In this document: positions 33,035 to 44,726 of the stretch, piece after piece
Numbering within the stretch: position 1 is the first letter of the stretch
How the letters are laid out: each line of letters begins with the position of its first letter
From: Hexactinellida sp. DTS-2022
Lineage: Eukaryota; Porifera; Hexactinellida
Reading direction: 5' to 3'
Length of the DNA: 64,000 nucleotides
Assembly: GCA_028753945.1 (NCBI GenBank)
Contig: JAPNXP010000002.1
Coordinates: 11,532,001 to 11,596,000, forward strand
Notes under the pieces: model-generated
Told to the model about the DNA's origin: nothing
The model's input: only the letters and a program-made list of their open reading frames with translations
Database searches by the model: none
Program-made: the position numbers and the translations under genes

Positions 33035-33360
33035 CCTTTTTCTGGGTCGTTTGTGTTTTTATCCAGAATTTATTGGGAACAACAAGCTCGAAAGATCTGA
33101 AAAATTGCATATGGGGGTAATTTACATGCTGACAACAGTCTGTGGTTTATAAACTAAATAGAGCGATTATGACGTCTTAAGTACATATTCGGGAATAACT
33201 CATTTGTATTCTATTTTCCCACAAATTTAGACTACTAGACAACATAGAAGATGACTCGTAAAAGGATTTAGGGGATTATGACGTCACGTTGGAACTAATT
33301 TGGGTCGATCTCTTACAATTCTGATTCAGCCGTTACAAAATTTGTCACATTATAAGATAC
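33035..33360 (+). mobile_element. Degenerate Helitron fragment
   Basis: The order TGTTTTTATCCAGAATTTATTGG, AGATCTGAAAAATTGCATATGGGGGTAA, then CTGACAACAGTCT parallels the 5' region of the elements at 12485-13596. No 3' hairpin follows. Confidence 0.55.
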
Positions 33361-33709
33361 AATCTATTGCAATTCTCTAAATTTTTATATTTTCCCATTT
33401 AATCTGCGCCAGGCATTAACAAAATGAAATCTCATACTGCTGCCTCATTCCATTTGTTGAGGTTTGGTGATTTAATTTCACCAACATTATTTCGATGGGA
33501 AATTTTAACGTCCATAATCTCATTCGAAGGTACGTTTTTTTATCTCAATAACCCGAGCATTAAGAATCAATATTAACGTCTCAAAATGTTCGCAATACAC
33601 GACTTCCTATCCGTCCATAATACATTTTTTGGCTCTAATACCCACCGTTTTCAAAATGACCGTATATGGGCATAAAATCGTGCCCATTTTGATGACGGTA
33701 GCTCTAGAG
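33361..33709. other. Stretch without a gene
   Basis: AT-rich; no supported feature. Confidence 0.4.
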
Positions 33710-35977
33710 CAGGGGTTTTCAACCTTTTCAAAACCATGACCCACTTTCCAGACAGACTTTTGTTCGCCCCACCCCATGAAGGTACACGTATAACCAAAAC
33801 TCAAATTTCATAATGTTCGTAGTAACTGATATATGATAATAATGTATATTTAATACATCTACACTACTAATAACATACATGAATTACTTTATTAATGCGA
33901 TTTTTGATGTTGTTTTTCATCAACTAGTTTTTGATTTCTAGGCTGTGTTAACGCTAAGCAGCAGCGTAGATCTGGTTCAACATCAAGTCTGTTTCTAGCC
34001 TTTGTTTTGATTACTAGCATGCTAGAAAACGCTACTTCACACAAATAAGTTGATGGGAATGGCATGGGTAACTTCAGGGAAATCTCTGATACTATTGGAT
34101 AGCTTCCAAGCATAGAACTCCAAAAAGATGACATTTCAACTCTTGAAAACAACGTTTGTGCTCCTGACTCATTTACCACTTTGATGAAATCCTCCTGTGC
34201 AGCATCGTGTAGATCAGGAATGCAGTCAACTATTTTCGCTAGAAAAGGATTCCGAACAAGCGTATATTTGGATTTTATTGTTTCTGGAAAGTATTCAAAT
34301 GCGTTGCTATGTCATTTTAAAAAGCTTCGCTGATACTAATTTCGCATTCTTCAACATAGCTACAGAGGTGAGAAACCATTGCCATCCTACCGCTATTTAT
34401 CTTCTTTAACCAGAGGTCAAGCATTGCTTGAAAGGCAGAAATCTTGTCTACAAATCCATATTATTACTCTCTTTACCTTGCAATGAGAGGTTCAGAGTAT
34501 TGAGTTTTTCAAAAATATCTCAAAGATAACAACGTTTAGAAATCCATTCTCGATTTTCAGATAAACCATGTCAATGCTTCGCTTTTGGAGTTTTAAAAAT
34601 TCTTTTGTTTCTTCTTTAAGGTCTAGAACACGTTTTAAAACATTGCCCTTTGAAAGTCATCGAACTTCAGTGTGATATAATATATTCTTATGCGCAGCAT
34701 CCATATCTAAACATAGATTTCTGAAGAGACGTGTGTTTAGAGCGCTACTTTTTACGAAATTCACTATTTTTATCACCTCCTGCAAGACAACGTTTAGGGA
34801 GGCTGGCAAAGTTTTCGCTGCAAGGGCTTCACGATAAATCATACAGTGATTTGTTTTCACATCTGAGACAACCTGTTTAACGCGTGTCTGGAACCCAGAA
34901 TGGGTTCCCAACATAGAAGAAGCGCCATCTGTGCAAACAGCACCAACCTTTCTGCAATCGAGACCTTCTTGTACAAAAAAGGTGTCTACTTTGTTGAAAA
35001 CATCTATTCCACGTGTTTGAGAATCAAGTGGCTGACAAAACAGGAACTTTTCTTTGAAGTTAGAATTGTGGACATAACGTACATATATCATAAGCTGACC
35101 ACAAGAAGAAACTTTAGTTGACTCATCTAATTGCAAAACATAGATGGGTGACTGTTTAATTTCCTCCACGACTTGGTTATTAATATCCTCTGACATTTTC
35201 TGAATTCTGCGCTGAACAGTGTTATCCGAAATTGACAGCGAACTTAGTTTTTGACTGCATCCACTACAATCATTAGCGCACAATATCTTTCGTGCAGAGC
35301 AGAACTAGCTCTTCACAATATTATGGGGTTTCTTAGATTTTGCAATACGTAGTGATACAACATATCAAGCTTCAACTGCGGCTCTTATAGTGATAGCTGT
35401 CTGTCCTGTAGTATCAAGTCTAGATTTCTTGACAGATTCAGATTGTCTTTGGAAGAAGGAAATATCTCGGTCATTGTATGTTGGATGTTCTTTCTCAAAA
35501 TGTCTCTTAAGCTGAAACGGCTTCATAGACTCTGCAGACAATACTTTCAGACATATCACGCATTGTGGTTTTTCAATACCTTCAATTACTATACTCGTAA
35601 ATCCAAATTTAAGATAATCATCTGAGTAAGCACGCTTCGGAGCAAGTTTAGTTGACATTTAAGTTAAAATACAATTAGAAGGACTTATTGTATTTGAAGG
35701 GACTAGAAATGTATTATATAATTATTTGTTGTGCATACTAGGCTGGACATGCAAGGTTATTAATAATTATTGTTAAAATATCACACTTCAATATACTATG
35801 TCTTCTATGTTATTTCATAATCAATACAGTGATAACTTACAATACAGTTTCTAATAACGCTATACAACACTAACCACAAATTAATAGTAGTTATATTATC
35901 ACTGAAATTCAGCAATACTTCCTACCTTTCGCGACCCACAAAAATATCTTTCGCGACCCACTGGTTGAAAATCCCTA
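33710..35977 (-). mobile_element. BED-finger hAT transposon (2.27 kb)
   Basis: TIRs CAGGGGTTTTCAACC and GGTTGAAAATCCCTA. Exact 8-bp TSD CTCTAGAG (33702-33709, 35978-35985). Subterminal GACCCAC repeats. This end sequence is typical of the ZBED5/Charlie-like branch. One degenerate transposase gene lies on the minus strand. Confidence 0.93.
33892..35658 (-). pseudogene. hAT transposase (ZBED5-like), degenerate
   Basis: The N-terminal frame (35658-35365) has a BED zinc finger: PQCVICLKVLS with the CxxC pair, and KRHFEKEHP with the histidine pair. A linking block LRIAKSKKPHN sits between frames near 35330. The next frame (35283-34657) starts near SISDNTVQRRI and contains LQLDESTKVS (first catalytic D) and VCTDGASSMLG (second D). 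The region 34650-34180 is broken. The last frame (34179-33892) ends with the dimerisation block of hAT proteins, FWSSMLGSYPIVSE then AFSSMLVIKTKARNRL. Total length and order fit a normal transposase of about 590-600 residues, but at least three frame breaks make it inactive. Cut-and-paste role is inferred from family. Confidence 0.88.
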
Positions 35978-35985
35978 CTCTAGAG

Positions 35986-36360
35986 CTTAGCTCTAACCAT
36001 CTAATCACATCAATATCCAATTACAAACTCATTGGAATATATAATTAGACCAATATTCAAATGGTTGCAATGCTATAAATTCACATCTCCATATATGGTG
36101 GTGTGATTTCTGAGATGTCACATAAAACTTCAAATTAATAAAATTTGCTAGAACTTAGTACGTCCTAGCAATTTCATTAATACATTTCAAGGTAAATAGT
36201 CATGTTTAGAATGTTTCAAGATAATTTTCGCATCACTTCATAATTTTTGTCTCCCAATATTTTATATTTGGGAGAAAAGTATTCTCACAATGTAACTTAG
36301 ACGGGGTTGATCCCAGAGGCCACAATAGAGTAATTAGAGTTCTGAAATTTTTTGCACATA
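35986..36360. other. Stretch without a gene
   Basis: AT-rich host DNA between two elements; nothing recognised. Confidence 0.4.
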
Positions 36361-37367
36361 CAGTAGAACCTCCCAGATCCGGCCTTCTCAGAATCGGGAA
36401 TCCTTAAACCGGGCAACATTTTTGTTTAAGTTCAAAATTAATTCGCCATTTTTCTGGGAATTCAGAGTTGTGGATTTGATTGATATTTCATTCAAATCCA
36501 AATCAAATCAAATCAAATCCAAATCAAATCCATCCAAATCAAATCCAAATCCAAATCTAATTCAATCCATATCAAATCCATCCAAATCAAATCAAATACA
36601 AATGAAATCCATCCAAATCAAATCCAAATCAAATCCATCTAAATCAAATCCAAATACTACAGAGATAATTAATTGAGATGCGTACTTAGTTAGATATAAT
36701 ATAATATAATATATACTACTGACACTGTATTATACAGATATTTATTCACATTAATACGAATGCCAGCCAACAAAATCTGTTCGAATTACCCAAAATTCGG
36801 ATTTAAGAGTCTACTGTTAGTGCAATATCATCAATATCATATGTAGTACATATTGTATAGTACGTAAATTAAATTTTAAAAAGGATTTGACTCAAACATT
36901 AAATCAAATCCAAATCAAATCAAATAATAGTCAATCAAATCCAAATCAAATCAAATCATTTTACTTTTAAAATGCATCAAATCCATCCAAATCAAATCCA
37001 TGGGAATTAGCCCCTCTGTGGGAATTAGCCCCAAAATACAGTTTATCTTTGCAATTTTGTATGTCAAACATGTTACTAAAGTAGAACCACCCTTATCTGG
37101 GCGGTAAATATTGGTTTGGATTTGGCCATATGGTAATCTCTATACTTTATATACTATTAATATTCGAAATTTATGAACTCTATGGGTAAAAACTTACCAA
37201 GAACAGGTGTCGGAGGTGCGTATTAGGTCAGATAACAGGTATTGAGACATCAGAACATAACACTAGTTGATTATACAATAGAAATTATGATTATTTCCGA
37301 GAACCGGGCAAATTCTCAGACCCGGCACTCTACGGACGAGGCTATCCGGATTGAGGAGGTTCGACTG
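36361..37367. mobile_element. pogo-like element (1.0 kb) with nested hAT
   Basis: TIRs CAGTAGAACCTCCCAGATCC and, inverted, CAGTCGAACCTCCTCAATCC. TA on both sides. No transposase; half the length is the nested hAT element at 36463-37018. Confidence 0.85.
36463..37018. mobile_element. hAT element built of AAATC repeats (556 bp)
   Basis: Left end CAGAGTTGTGGATTTGATTG; right end CCCCTCTG, whose reverse complement starts CAGAGGGGCTAATTCC. Exact 8-bp TSD TGGGAATT (36455-36462, 37019-37026). About 36480-36655 and 36890-36995 are tandem CAAATC/CCATCC units. A second copy begins at 52000. Confidence 0.85.
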
Positions 37368-37582
37368 TAATTCTATAGTATATTTGAACAAATTAACTGA
37401 GCAAAATTGTATATTTCGAAATATTAACCGGGGTGTGTGTGTTTAAAGTTCAATTTGAGTGTAATTCGATGAAAACTTCGTCAAAATTAGGAAAATCAGT
37501 AAAAAAATGCAATTCCGAAATTCGATTTTTTGATTCATCGCTAATAAAAATTAGAATAGTATTAGAACTACTTCAATAGGCC

Positions 37583-37730
37583 TGTTGCGTGAGATTTTAA
37601 CTCACATGAGATTTTAACTCACTTGTATTAGTAGACCAGGGATATTCTACTAGCATGAGATTTTAACTCACTTATATTAGTGGATTAGGGATATTCTACT
37701 AGCATGAGATTTTAACTCAGTTTCGATTAC
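37583..37730. repeat. Ginger1 left terminal inverted repeat region
   Basis: Pairs with 43250-43481 in inverse orientation. It contains GAGATTTTAACTCAC four times and GGGATATTCTACTAGCATGA twice. Confidence 0.9.
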
Positions 37731-38677
37731 TATAAGTTTATTGGAGTAATATATATTATAAGCATACTTTTCACAACAACATAAATTTACACAACACAAC
37801 ATACCGAATACAGAATCCCATTTCTCAAAATGTTAAAAGAAGAATACGATACAATCGCATGCTTTCTCACACAAGATGTATATCCTGCAGCTATTCTCCA
37901 ATCGAAAATTACGAGTCACGCTAAGAAAAACTTTCGGGTGAAAGCTTTACAGTATGTAATCGGAGAGGAAAACAGACTTTTAAAGGTAATTGTACAAATA
38001 TACTTTCATTCGATCGATGAGCACAATCAAACGTCACATTGTGTTCCTATTAGATAGATGTGATTTCGACGGTAAGCTGAATATGGCCGAATTGTTATTT
38101 TGCAATTAGGCCGAGATTGGAATAAGTTGAAATCTAAAATTTGTAGTAAAGTGAATTTTACTTTGACATGTGCAAAATACAAGTGAAATACTCTAAATGT
38201 TGTATTGTGAAGGAATCTATTCACAAAAGCAATTATGATCTATTTACGATGTAAAATTAGGTGACCAACATTGGAAGTAATTCGCCCGCGCGCGAGGTTG
38301 TCTGCTCAGATCGACTTTCTGATGTTATCAGACTCTACCATGACAGTGCTGCCCATCCTGGGATCAACACTACAATCAAAGCCATCAAACACAAATATTT
38401 CTGGCCAGGGCTCAGCAAAGATGTTAGAAATTATGTAAGTTAGAATAGTTATTTATTCAATGTTCTGGTGAATCTTAATCACTTTTCCTGGCGATCCACC
38501 TGCATACATTACATAAACTGCACGCGCTAACCCCCATACAAATAGTATAAGTTATACAGTGTAATTTGTTGGCCGTATTTTTCTTTGAATTGAAATTTAA
38601 CTCGTCTACTGAGCGCAGATTGCTTGAGTTTTTTGTGGCAGAAAATACTATGGTAATTGGGTGTGGTAAGAATAGTA

Positions 38678-38912
38678 TAGTCAACTTCCGTTATAACGAA
38701 GTGCTCGGGACCGTAGTTTTCATTTCGTTATAAGCGGAGTTTGTTATAACCGGATTTCGTTATAACCGGGTTTCGATCTTAAAAGAGTTCATTACAAGTT
38801 GACTTCGTTGTAACCGGAGTTCATTATAAACGGAGTAAATCAATAGCTTAGAGGCTATATGGGATTTAAATGACTTCGTTATAACCGACTTGGTTATAAC
38901 GGGAGTTGACTG
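38678..38912. mobile_element. pogo-like miniature element in a Ginger1 intron
   Basis: Left end TAGTCAACTTCCGTTATAAC; right end inverse CAGTCAACTCCCGTTATAAC. TA on both sides. Interior has many CGTTATAACCGG copies. It lies in the intron between the two halves of the integrase zinc finger. Confidence 0.85.
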
Positions 38913-39448
38913 TATATAATATTGCAAAATATCTCTGCGACACCGAGCCTCGCAGGTATTGTAAAAACACTGATTTTTAAAATCAAATCAAAATCAAAAT
39001 CAATTGATAATTTAATGTTAATATTTACTATTTGAAAAGGGCGAAACCTATTACAATCGTAGTTATTTCGACGTAATATTACTACTATTTTATATTCACT
39101 ACCCAAAACAAAATAAGAATTGAATAGCTTTTATAAAATTTGAGTTATGTTCATCAAATCTATTATTATCGATAAAATCAAATAAATCATTAATTACTGG
39201 CGCTGAATTACGGCTGCTGAGCAAATCTACTCCAAATAGAATCAATTTAAATTGTTGTTTGAAAACATAAGAAATCTATTTTTCTGGCGTCACCCACAAG
39301 TAGAGTTCAAGATTGATATTCTATCTTGGAGGCTCTAATTTTAGATTAAGTATCTTATATTTTGCTTAATCATTTGTTATGTAACTATCCACAAGAATCT
39401 CAATAAGAACTTAGTATACTGTGGTATGTAGCACTTCTGGTAATCATA

Positions 39449-39614
39449 CAGTCAACTCCCGTTATGACGAAGTCGGATATAACGAAATATCCGCTTATAA
39501 CGAAATTATCCCAGAGCACTAAATGCATTAATTATCATCCGGTTATATCGAATATCCGGATATAACGAAGGAATTTACAGGTTCCAAGCACTTCGTTATA
39601 ACGAGAGTTGTCTG
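39449..39614. mobile_element. Second pogo-like miniature element in the same intron
   Basis: Left CAGTCAACTCCCGTTATGAC; right inverse CAGACAACTCTCGTTATAAC; TA flanks. Same family as 38678-38912. Confidence 0.85.
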
Positions 39615-42537
39615 TAGTATGTTTGAAGAGACGTAATACCATCTTTTTCCAGGTACAATCTTGTCTTAACTGCCAATTGACAGCTGCACTACCACCTCAG
39701 CCCCAAAGGAAATTGCACCCAATTCCTCCTCCAGATCAGCCCTGGAAGCATATCGGTATCGATCTGGTTTGTGATTTACAGGAGAACACCGAAGGATACA
39801 AACATCTCCTGGTCACAACCTGTTATCTGTCAAAATTCTGTGCAGTTCGCCCTCTAAAATCCAAGAAAAGTAGTGAAGTATTAGCTCAGCTCGAGAGCAT
39901 ATATTTACTTAGGAGTGCCTCAGATTATTCAGCATGATCAAGGACCTGAATTTGTCAGCAAGGTATGTTACCCTTTTAAAAAAGTTTTTGATTAACTAGA
40001 TTTAAATCACTATTGTTATTACATTACCTAGTGAATCAAATAATATTTCTACCTACATTTAGGAGTTTCAGGAATTTCACCGTAAGCTAGGAGTCGATAA
40101 CCGTAAGACAACTGCTTACCATCCACAGAGCAATGGGCTCGTCGAAGCCCACAACAAAATCATCAAAACGTAAGTAGTAAACACGATACCAATCGAATTT
40201 ATTCAAATGACAATTAATTCGATTAGTAGTTATTGCCTTGTACACTTTAGTAAACTTCACAAAATAGTAACAGAAACTGGTGCAGAATGGCCGAGCAAAT
40301 TGCAAGCTGCTGTCCTAGCTGCAAACACTTGCTGGAAGAGATCTACAGACTACTCGCCATTCTATCTGATGTATGGTAGAGAAGCTAATTGCATCCATCT
40401 ACTCGAGCATACTAATCTGAAGTTGTTGAATAATGAGGATAAGGAGGAGCTTAACAATCTACAACTCCAAAGATCTATCGATTAGGAAGAAGATACATTC
40501 TCTCCAGAACTTGAACATCCTGATCAATGGATAGAACCTCTGATGGAAGCTCGGTCAGAATCCAAAGTACAGGCTAACGATAATATTCGCAAGGAGCAGC
40601 AAATACAAAAATACGTATTCGATAAGAAGGTTAAAAAGAACAGGTAATCTAGGTAATCTATGTATTGAACTTAATATATTAATACTCATTTAATCTCCTT
40701 CGTGTCAGCTCAAGTATTAAGAAAGGGGATCAAATACTCGTTCGTAACATGCGAAAAGCAAAGAAAATGCCCGGAACCAAGAAAGAAGCCAAGTACATTG
40801 GCCCCATGACAGCAACTAAAGTGACAGACAGTCATGCATTGGTTCTCAAGAAAGGCAGTGGTTCTAAATACAGCAAATACCCCTTACACATCTCACGGCA
40901 ATACTTTCCGCGGTCAGAAGCCAAACTGACTAAACGCAAGAGTACTGATCTCCCTACAGTTGAAACCAAGAAATTCAAGGTATATATATCATATTTCATC
41001 TCATTTGTGATGATTTATCAAGTAAAACATTTACCTCATCATTATTTAATTATATAGGAAAGTGGAAATAAAGTAACAGTGTCCCCCAGTAATTGGAAAT
41101 TTGGCATCTCAAAGGACTCACTCCTCAACGAATTAGAACATTTCAAGGTATTCATTCGCTTTCATTTTTAATTAACTCCTTATTCTTATGATTTATACAC
41201 TATTCTTTTAGTTGGTATTTACCGACCACAATAATCGTGGAGTATATCTCTCCGAATTTCACGAGGAATTGGATAAGGCACGCAATGTAAAAGGCTTCTG
41301 CGTCCCTAATGTGATCGTCTATCAAGTTTTAAAAGATTGTAGTGACGAAACTATGGTAAGTCAACATTTTATTTGGACACATATCAAATTTATCACATAT
41401 CAGAAAACTCTTTGTTAAGTTTTAATGCTGCACTTCTGAAATCAATTGTATGATTTTACAAGAGTTTGCTTATGTTTATAGAGGAGAAACATTAATTACA
41501 ATCTAATGGAGTTAACTAAAAACATCTATCCAGACCTAGGACCTTACCGAACCTGCGACTACGTTGATAAAGTACTGTATGGAGTGGTAAGTAATTTTGA
41601 AAAAATATAAGTGAAATTCATCATATTTTGTTATCAACTCTAATTTAGGCAATGGAATTCGTCGAAAAACAACTATTCGATCTAAGGCTAGATGAATTTC
41701 CACGCCTCGATATTCACCATGTAAAATCCGACAACCCCATTATAACCCCTATTACGACTGAGTGGCAGAAAGAAAGGTGCAATCTGTTAGAAATCCAATT
41801 CCAACAATCAACTGACCAAGATTCTACTATAGTGGGGCAGAAGTTGCGAGAATTTGAGCCTTTGAAGTGTGCCACTATTGAAGGTGACGGAAACTGTCTT
41901 TTTAGGTGCCTTTCCAAAGTGATATCTGGGAGTGAGGAGTATCATGCCAAGGTCCGCGGTGAGATCTGCAGCTTCATGCTAAGTGATGGGAAAGACATTA
42001 TTGGTTGGTACTTCACTCAGATTCTATCTACCACTCCTTCTGACCACCTTAACAGTACATGCATGTACAGCAATGGCATCTGGGGCACGGATGCCGAGTT
42101 GATAACTGCCTCTGCACTACTTCAAGCTGATATCTATGTTGCCAATAAGGTTTATCAAACCGAGGAAAGCTTAACAACAGATATCCGTTGGTCACGTCTA
42201 AGAGCTTCTAATAACTACAGCAAGAACCCTGCTCTATATATTACCAACTTTTCTAATCATTATGAGCCTGTCACCAGAATGATTCACTGCAATAATCCGA
42301 CGTTCTTCTTTCATGATCCAACACCAATTCATATCGATTAAGGATCTATTTCGCTGAAATTGTTGCTCTCACACTAAGTTCTACTGTGTTTTCGAAAGCG
42401 CTCAAAGGCAAGGTACATTGAACCTAGTGGGGACCTCTGCCCGAGGTTATTCAGGCAACGCAATCCCTATCATGGTGAGCCCAGATAATGGAAACGCGAC
42501 CTGCAACGACATATCCCCAGTGGCGAAAATCGGTACA

Positions 42538-43077
42538 GCTCGACTCTCGGTACAACAAGACTCTCTCGGTACAACAAGACTCTCGGTACAACAAGACTCT
42601 CTCGGTACAACAAGACTCTCTGGGTACAACAAGACTCTCGGTACAACAAGACTCTCTCGGTACAACAATACTCTCGGTACAACAAGACTCTCTCGGTACA
42701 ACAAGACTCTCTCGGTACAACAAGACTCTCTCGGTACAACAAGACTCTCTCGGTACAACAAGACTCTCTCGGTACAACAAGACTCTCGGTACAACAAGAC
42801 TCTCTCGGTACAACAAGACTCTCTCGGTACAACAATACTCTCGGTACAACAAGACTCCTCGGTACAACAAGACTCTCTCGGTACAACAAGACTCTCGGTA
42901 CAACAAGACTCTCTCGGTACAACAAGACTCTCGGTACAACAAGACTCTCTCGGTACAACAAGACTCTCTCGGTACAACAAGACTCTCTCGGTACAACAAG
43001 ACTCTCTCGGTACAACAATACTCTCTCGGTACAACAATACTCTCGGTACAACAAGACTCTCTCGGTACAACAAGACA
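42538..43077. repeat. 17/15-bp minisatellite inside the Ginger1 element
   Basis: Units CTCTCGGTACAACAAGA (17 bp) mixed with the 15-bp form CTCGGTACAACAAGA and AATA variants, about 33 units. It lies between the transposase stop (42341) and the right TIR. The array has no stop on most frames and produces five overlapping artificial open frames. Confidence 0.95.
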
Positions 43078-43244
43078 CTAACACGGGACTTTTTCTTAAT
43101 TTTATCATTAAACCTTTATTATGTGGAAAGTAAATTATCGATAAGTAATGGCGCGTAGAGGATGTTAACTGAGGTGCGTACCGCCGAATATAAAGGGCTC
43201 GTATACATAAAGTTGTCTAAAAGTAATCGATAAAATCTCACGGT

Positions 43245-43481
43245 ATTGAGTTATAATCTCGTGCTAGTAGAATATCCTTAATCCACTAATATAAGTGGAT
43301 TAAAATCTCATGCTAGTAGAATATCCTTAATCCACTAATATAAGTGAGTTAAAATCTCATGCTAGTAGAATATCCCTGGTCTACTAATACAAGTGAGTTA
43401 AAATCTCATGCTAGTAGAATATCCCTGGTCTACTAATACAAGTGAGTTAAAATCTCATGTGAGTTAAAATCTCACGCAACA
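43245..43481. repeat. Ginger1 right terminal inverted repeat region
   Basis: Inverse of 37583-37730, with extra tandem copies of the 50-bp unit, ending CTCACGCAACA. Confidence 0.9.
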
Positions 43482-43485
43482 GGCC

Positions 43486-44726
43486 TACTGAAGTCAGTAG
43501 AAATATATTGATTATGAATCCGCCTATGAAGCTCTAAAACTTATTTCTAAAAATATCTTATTACTTCAGTTATATCAAAGGCTTCAAACAATTCCTTCGT
43601 TCTAGTCACACTATTTATTTGTCCTATTTAGCCTATTAGAGTTTATAGTATATAAGCCCTATTTTACTTGTAGAAAGTCCAAATTCAAGAGTACGATACC
43701 GTTAAACACTCCAAACTATTCATTGACATGCTATCTGTACACATGAGAAATACAAATTCGATTCCGACATTTTTCTGACCTTTTACAGTCATCAAAGGTC
43801 AAAATCGCCGTTATTTTGTACAAAATAATTTTCGAAAGATTTTTCGTGGAATGCCCTTTGTTTAGCTCGCATATCTCAAAAAGTAAAGTCGGAGAGAAAA
43901 AACTATTCCTAAAAATGATCCTTATCAGTAGTGGTTGATATTTTTCCTTGTCGATTTTCAACTTTAATACAAAAATATAGAGTTTATAATTATATAATGC
44001 CCAAAATCGAGTGATTATTTGAAAATCTATAGAAAAAAAGAATAAATTCGATATCGAAAATTATCTGTGTCAAAATCCCTTGTAATAATAGAGTATAGTT
44101 AAAATTGCACTATAATATTACTTGCGCCAAGTAGAGTAAATTGCTCCAATTTATATTGACTAGTATGGATTCAATATTAGGCTATTATTAAACTATCAAT
44201 ATCTAATTCAAATTTTCATTTAGAGATTTGTGATATTACTGTTATTTGTTCCTATTTAAAGTTATGTCTAAAAACGCAATAATAATTGGAGTCTTCGGGT
44301 GTCGAAATTTTGGCATCCAATCACCCTAGGAAATGAAATCTCAAAAATTATTTCCTGCATTATTTCCTATTCCAGCAAGCCTAAATATGCAAGGAGAAGA
44401 AGTATATTACGTTTCATTATTAAATTATATAGTATTACTGATTTTAGTTATGTACAATCGATTTTCTCTTTTTATTTCATTTCTTGGAGTTTTAAGTAAG
44501 TTGCACTTTGTAAGTTGTAATATAATTTTGTCTTTATTCACACTTTACTCTAACCAGACAAAAATATTTGAACAACATTAATTTCTGTTAATGTATTCAA
44601 GTTTCTAGCAGCATAATAACATTTGTCGATCTTCCAACATGTTTGTTTGCATAAAACTATATATATACTATAATAAAATAGCAAAAGTTAGAATATTCAT
44701 TTTTATGGGATGTGTTAAACCTTGGC
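43486..44726. other. AT-rich stretch without a gene
   Basis: Short open frames on both strands at 43731-43961 and 44299-44581 have no recognisable motif. Confidence 0.4.

Larger units (their letters stand above)
37830..42341 (+). pseudogene. Ginger1 integrase-like transposase with C-terminal OTU protease, intron-bearing
   Basis: Exons with GT-AG borders can be traced. About 37830-37985 has a YPYY-like N-terminal segment. 38262-38434 has the H...H half of the zinc finger, LYHDSAAHPG, and KYFWPGLSKDV. About 39653-39962 has the CxxC half, SCLNCQ, then IGIDLV with the first D; a frameshift near 39910 precedes QHDQGPEFVSK with the second D. 40063-40169 has HPQSNGLVEAHNK with E. About 40279-40644 contains a TAG at about 40482. 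About 40710-40980 has a GPY/F-like YIGPMTA. Further exons are 41059-41148 and 41212-41355, one more around 41460-41586 whose limits are unclear, and the last, 41649-42341. The last encodes an OTU domain with GDGNCLFRC (catalytic C82 counted from 41652), the GIWGTDAEL block and NHYEPV (His about 203). One frameshift and one stop make it inactive unless misassembled. Introns host two pogo-like elements. Confidence 0.88.
37583..43481 (+). mobile_element. Ginger1-type DNA transposon (5.9 kb) with OTU protease
   Basis: The ends are TGTTGCGTGAGATTTTAACT and the inverse, giving TG...CA termini. GGCC lies directly outside both ends (37579-37582, 43482-43485), a 4-bp TSD candidate. Subterminal tandem units of about 50 bp (AGTAGAATATCC...GTGAGTTAAAATCTCATGCT) occur about twice at the left and four to five times in inverted orientation at the right. 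One multi-exon gene fills the inside. Ginger1 is the family of integrase-like DNA transposons known to carry OTU or Ulp1 proteases. No gag or reverse transcriptase is present, so it is not an LTR element. Confidence 0.9.

Noticed and set aside
37830..42341. LTR retrotransposon or endogenous retrovirus integrase
   Set aside because: No gag, protease or reverse transcriptase and no direct LTRs; inverted ends and the OTU domain fit Ginger1.
42418..43158. Five overlapping 180-250-residue repeat frames on both strands
   Set aside because: Artefacts of the CTCTCGGTACAACAAGA array.
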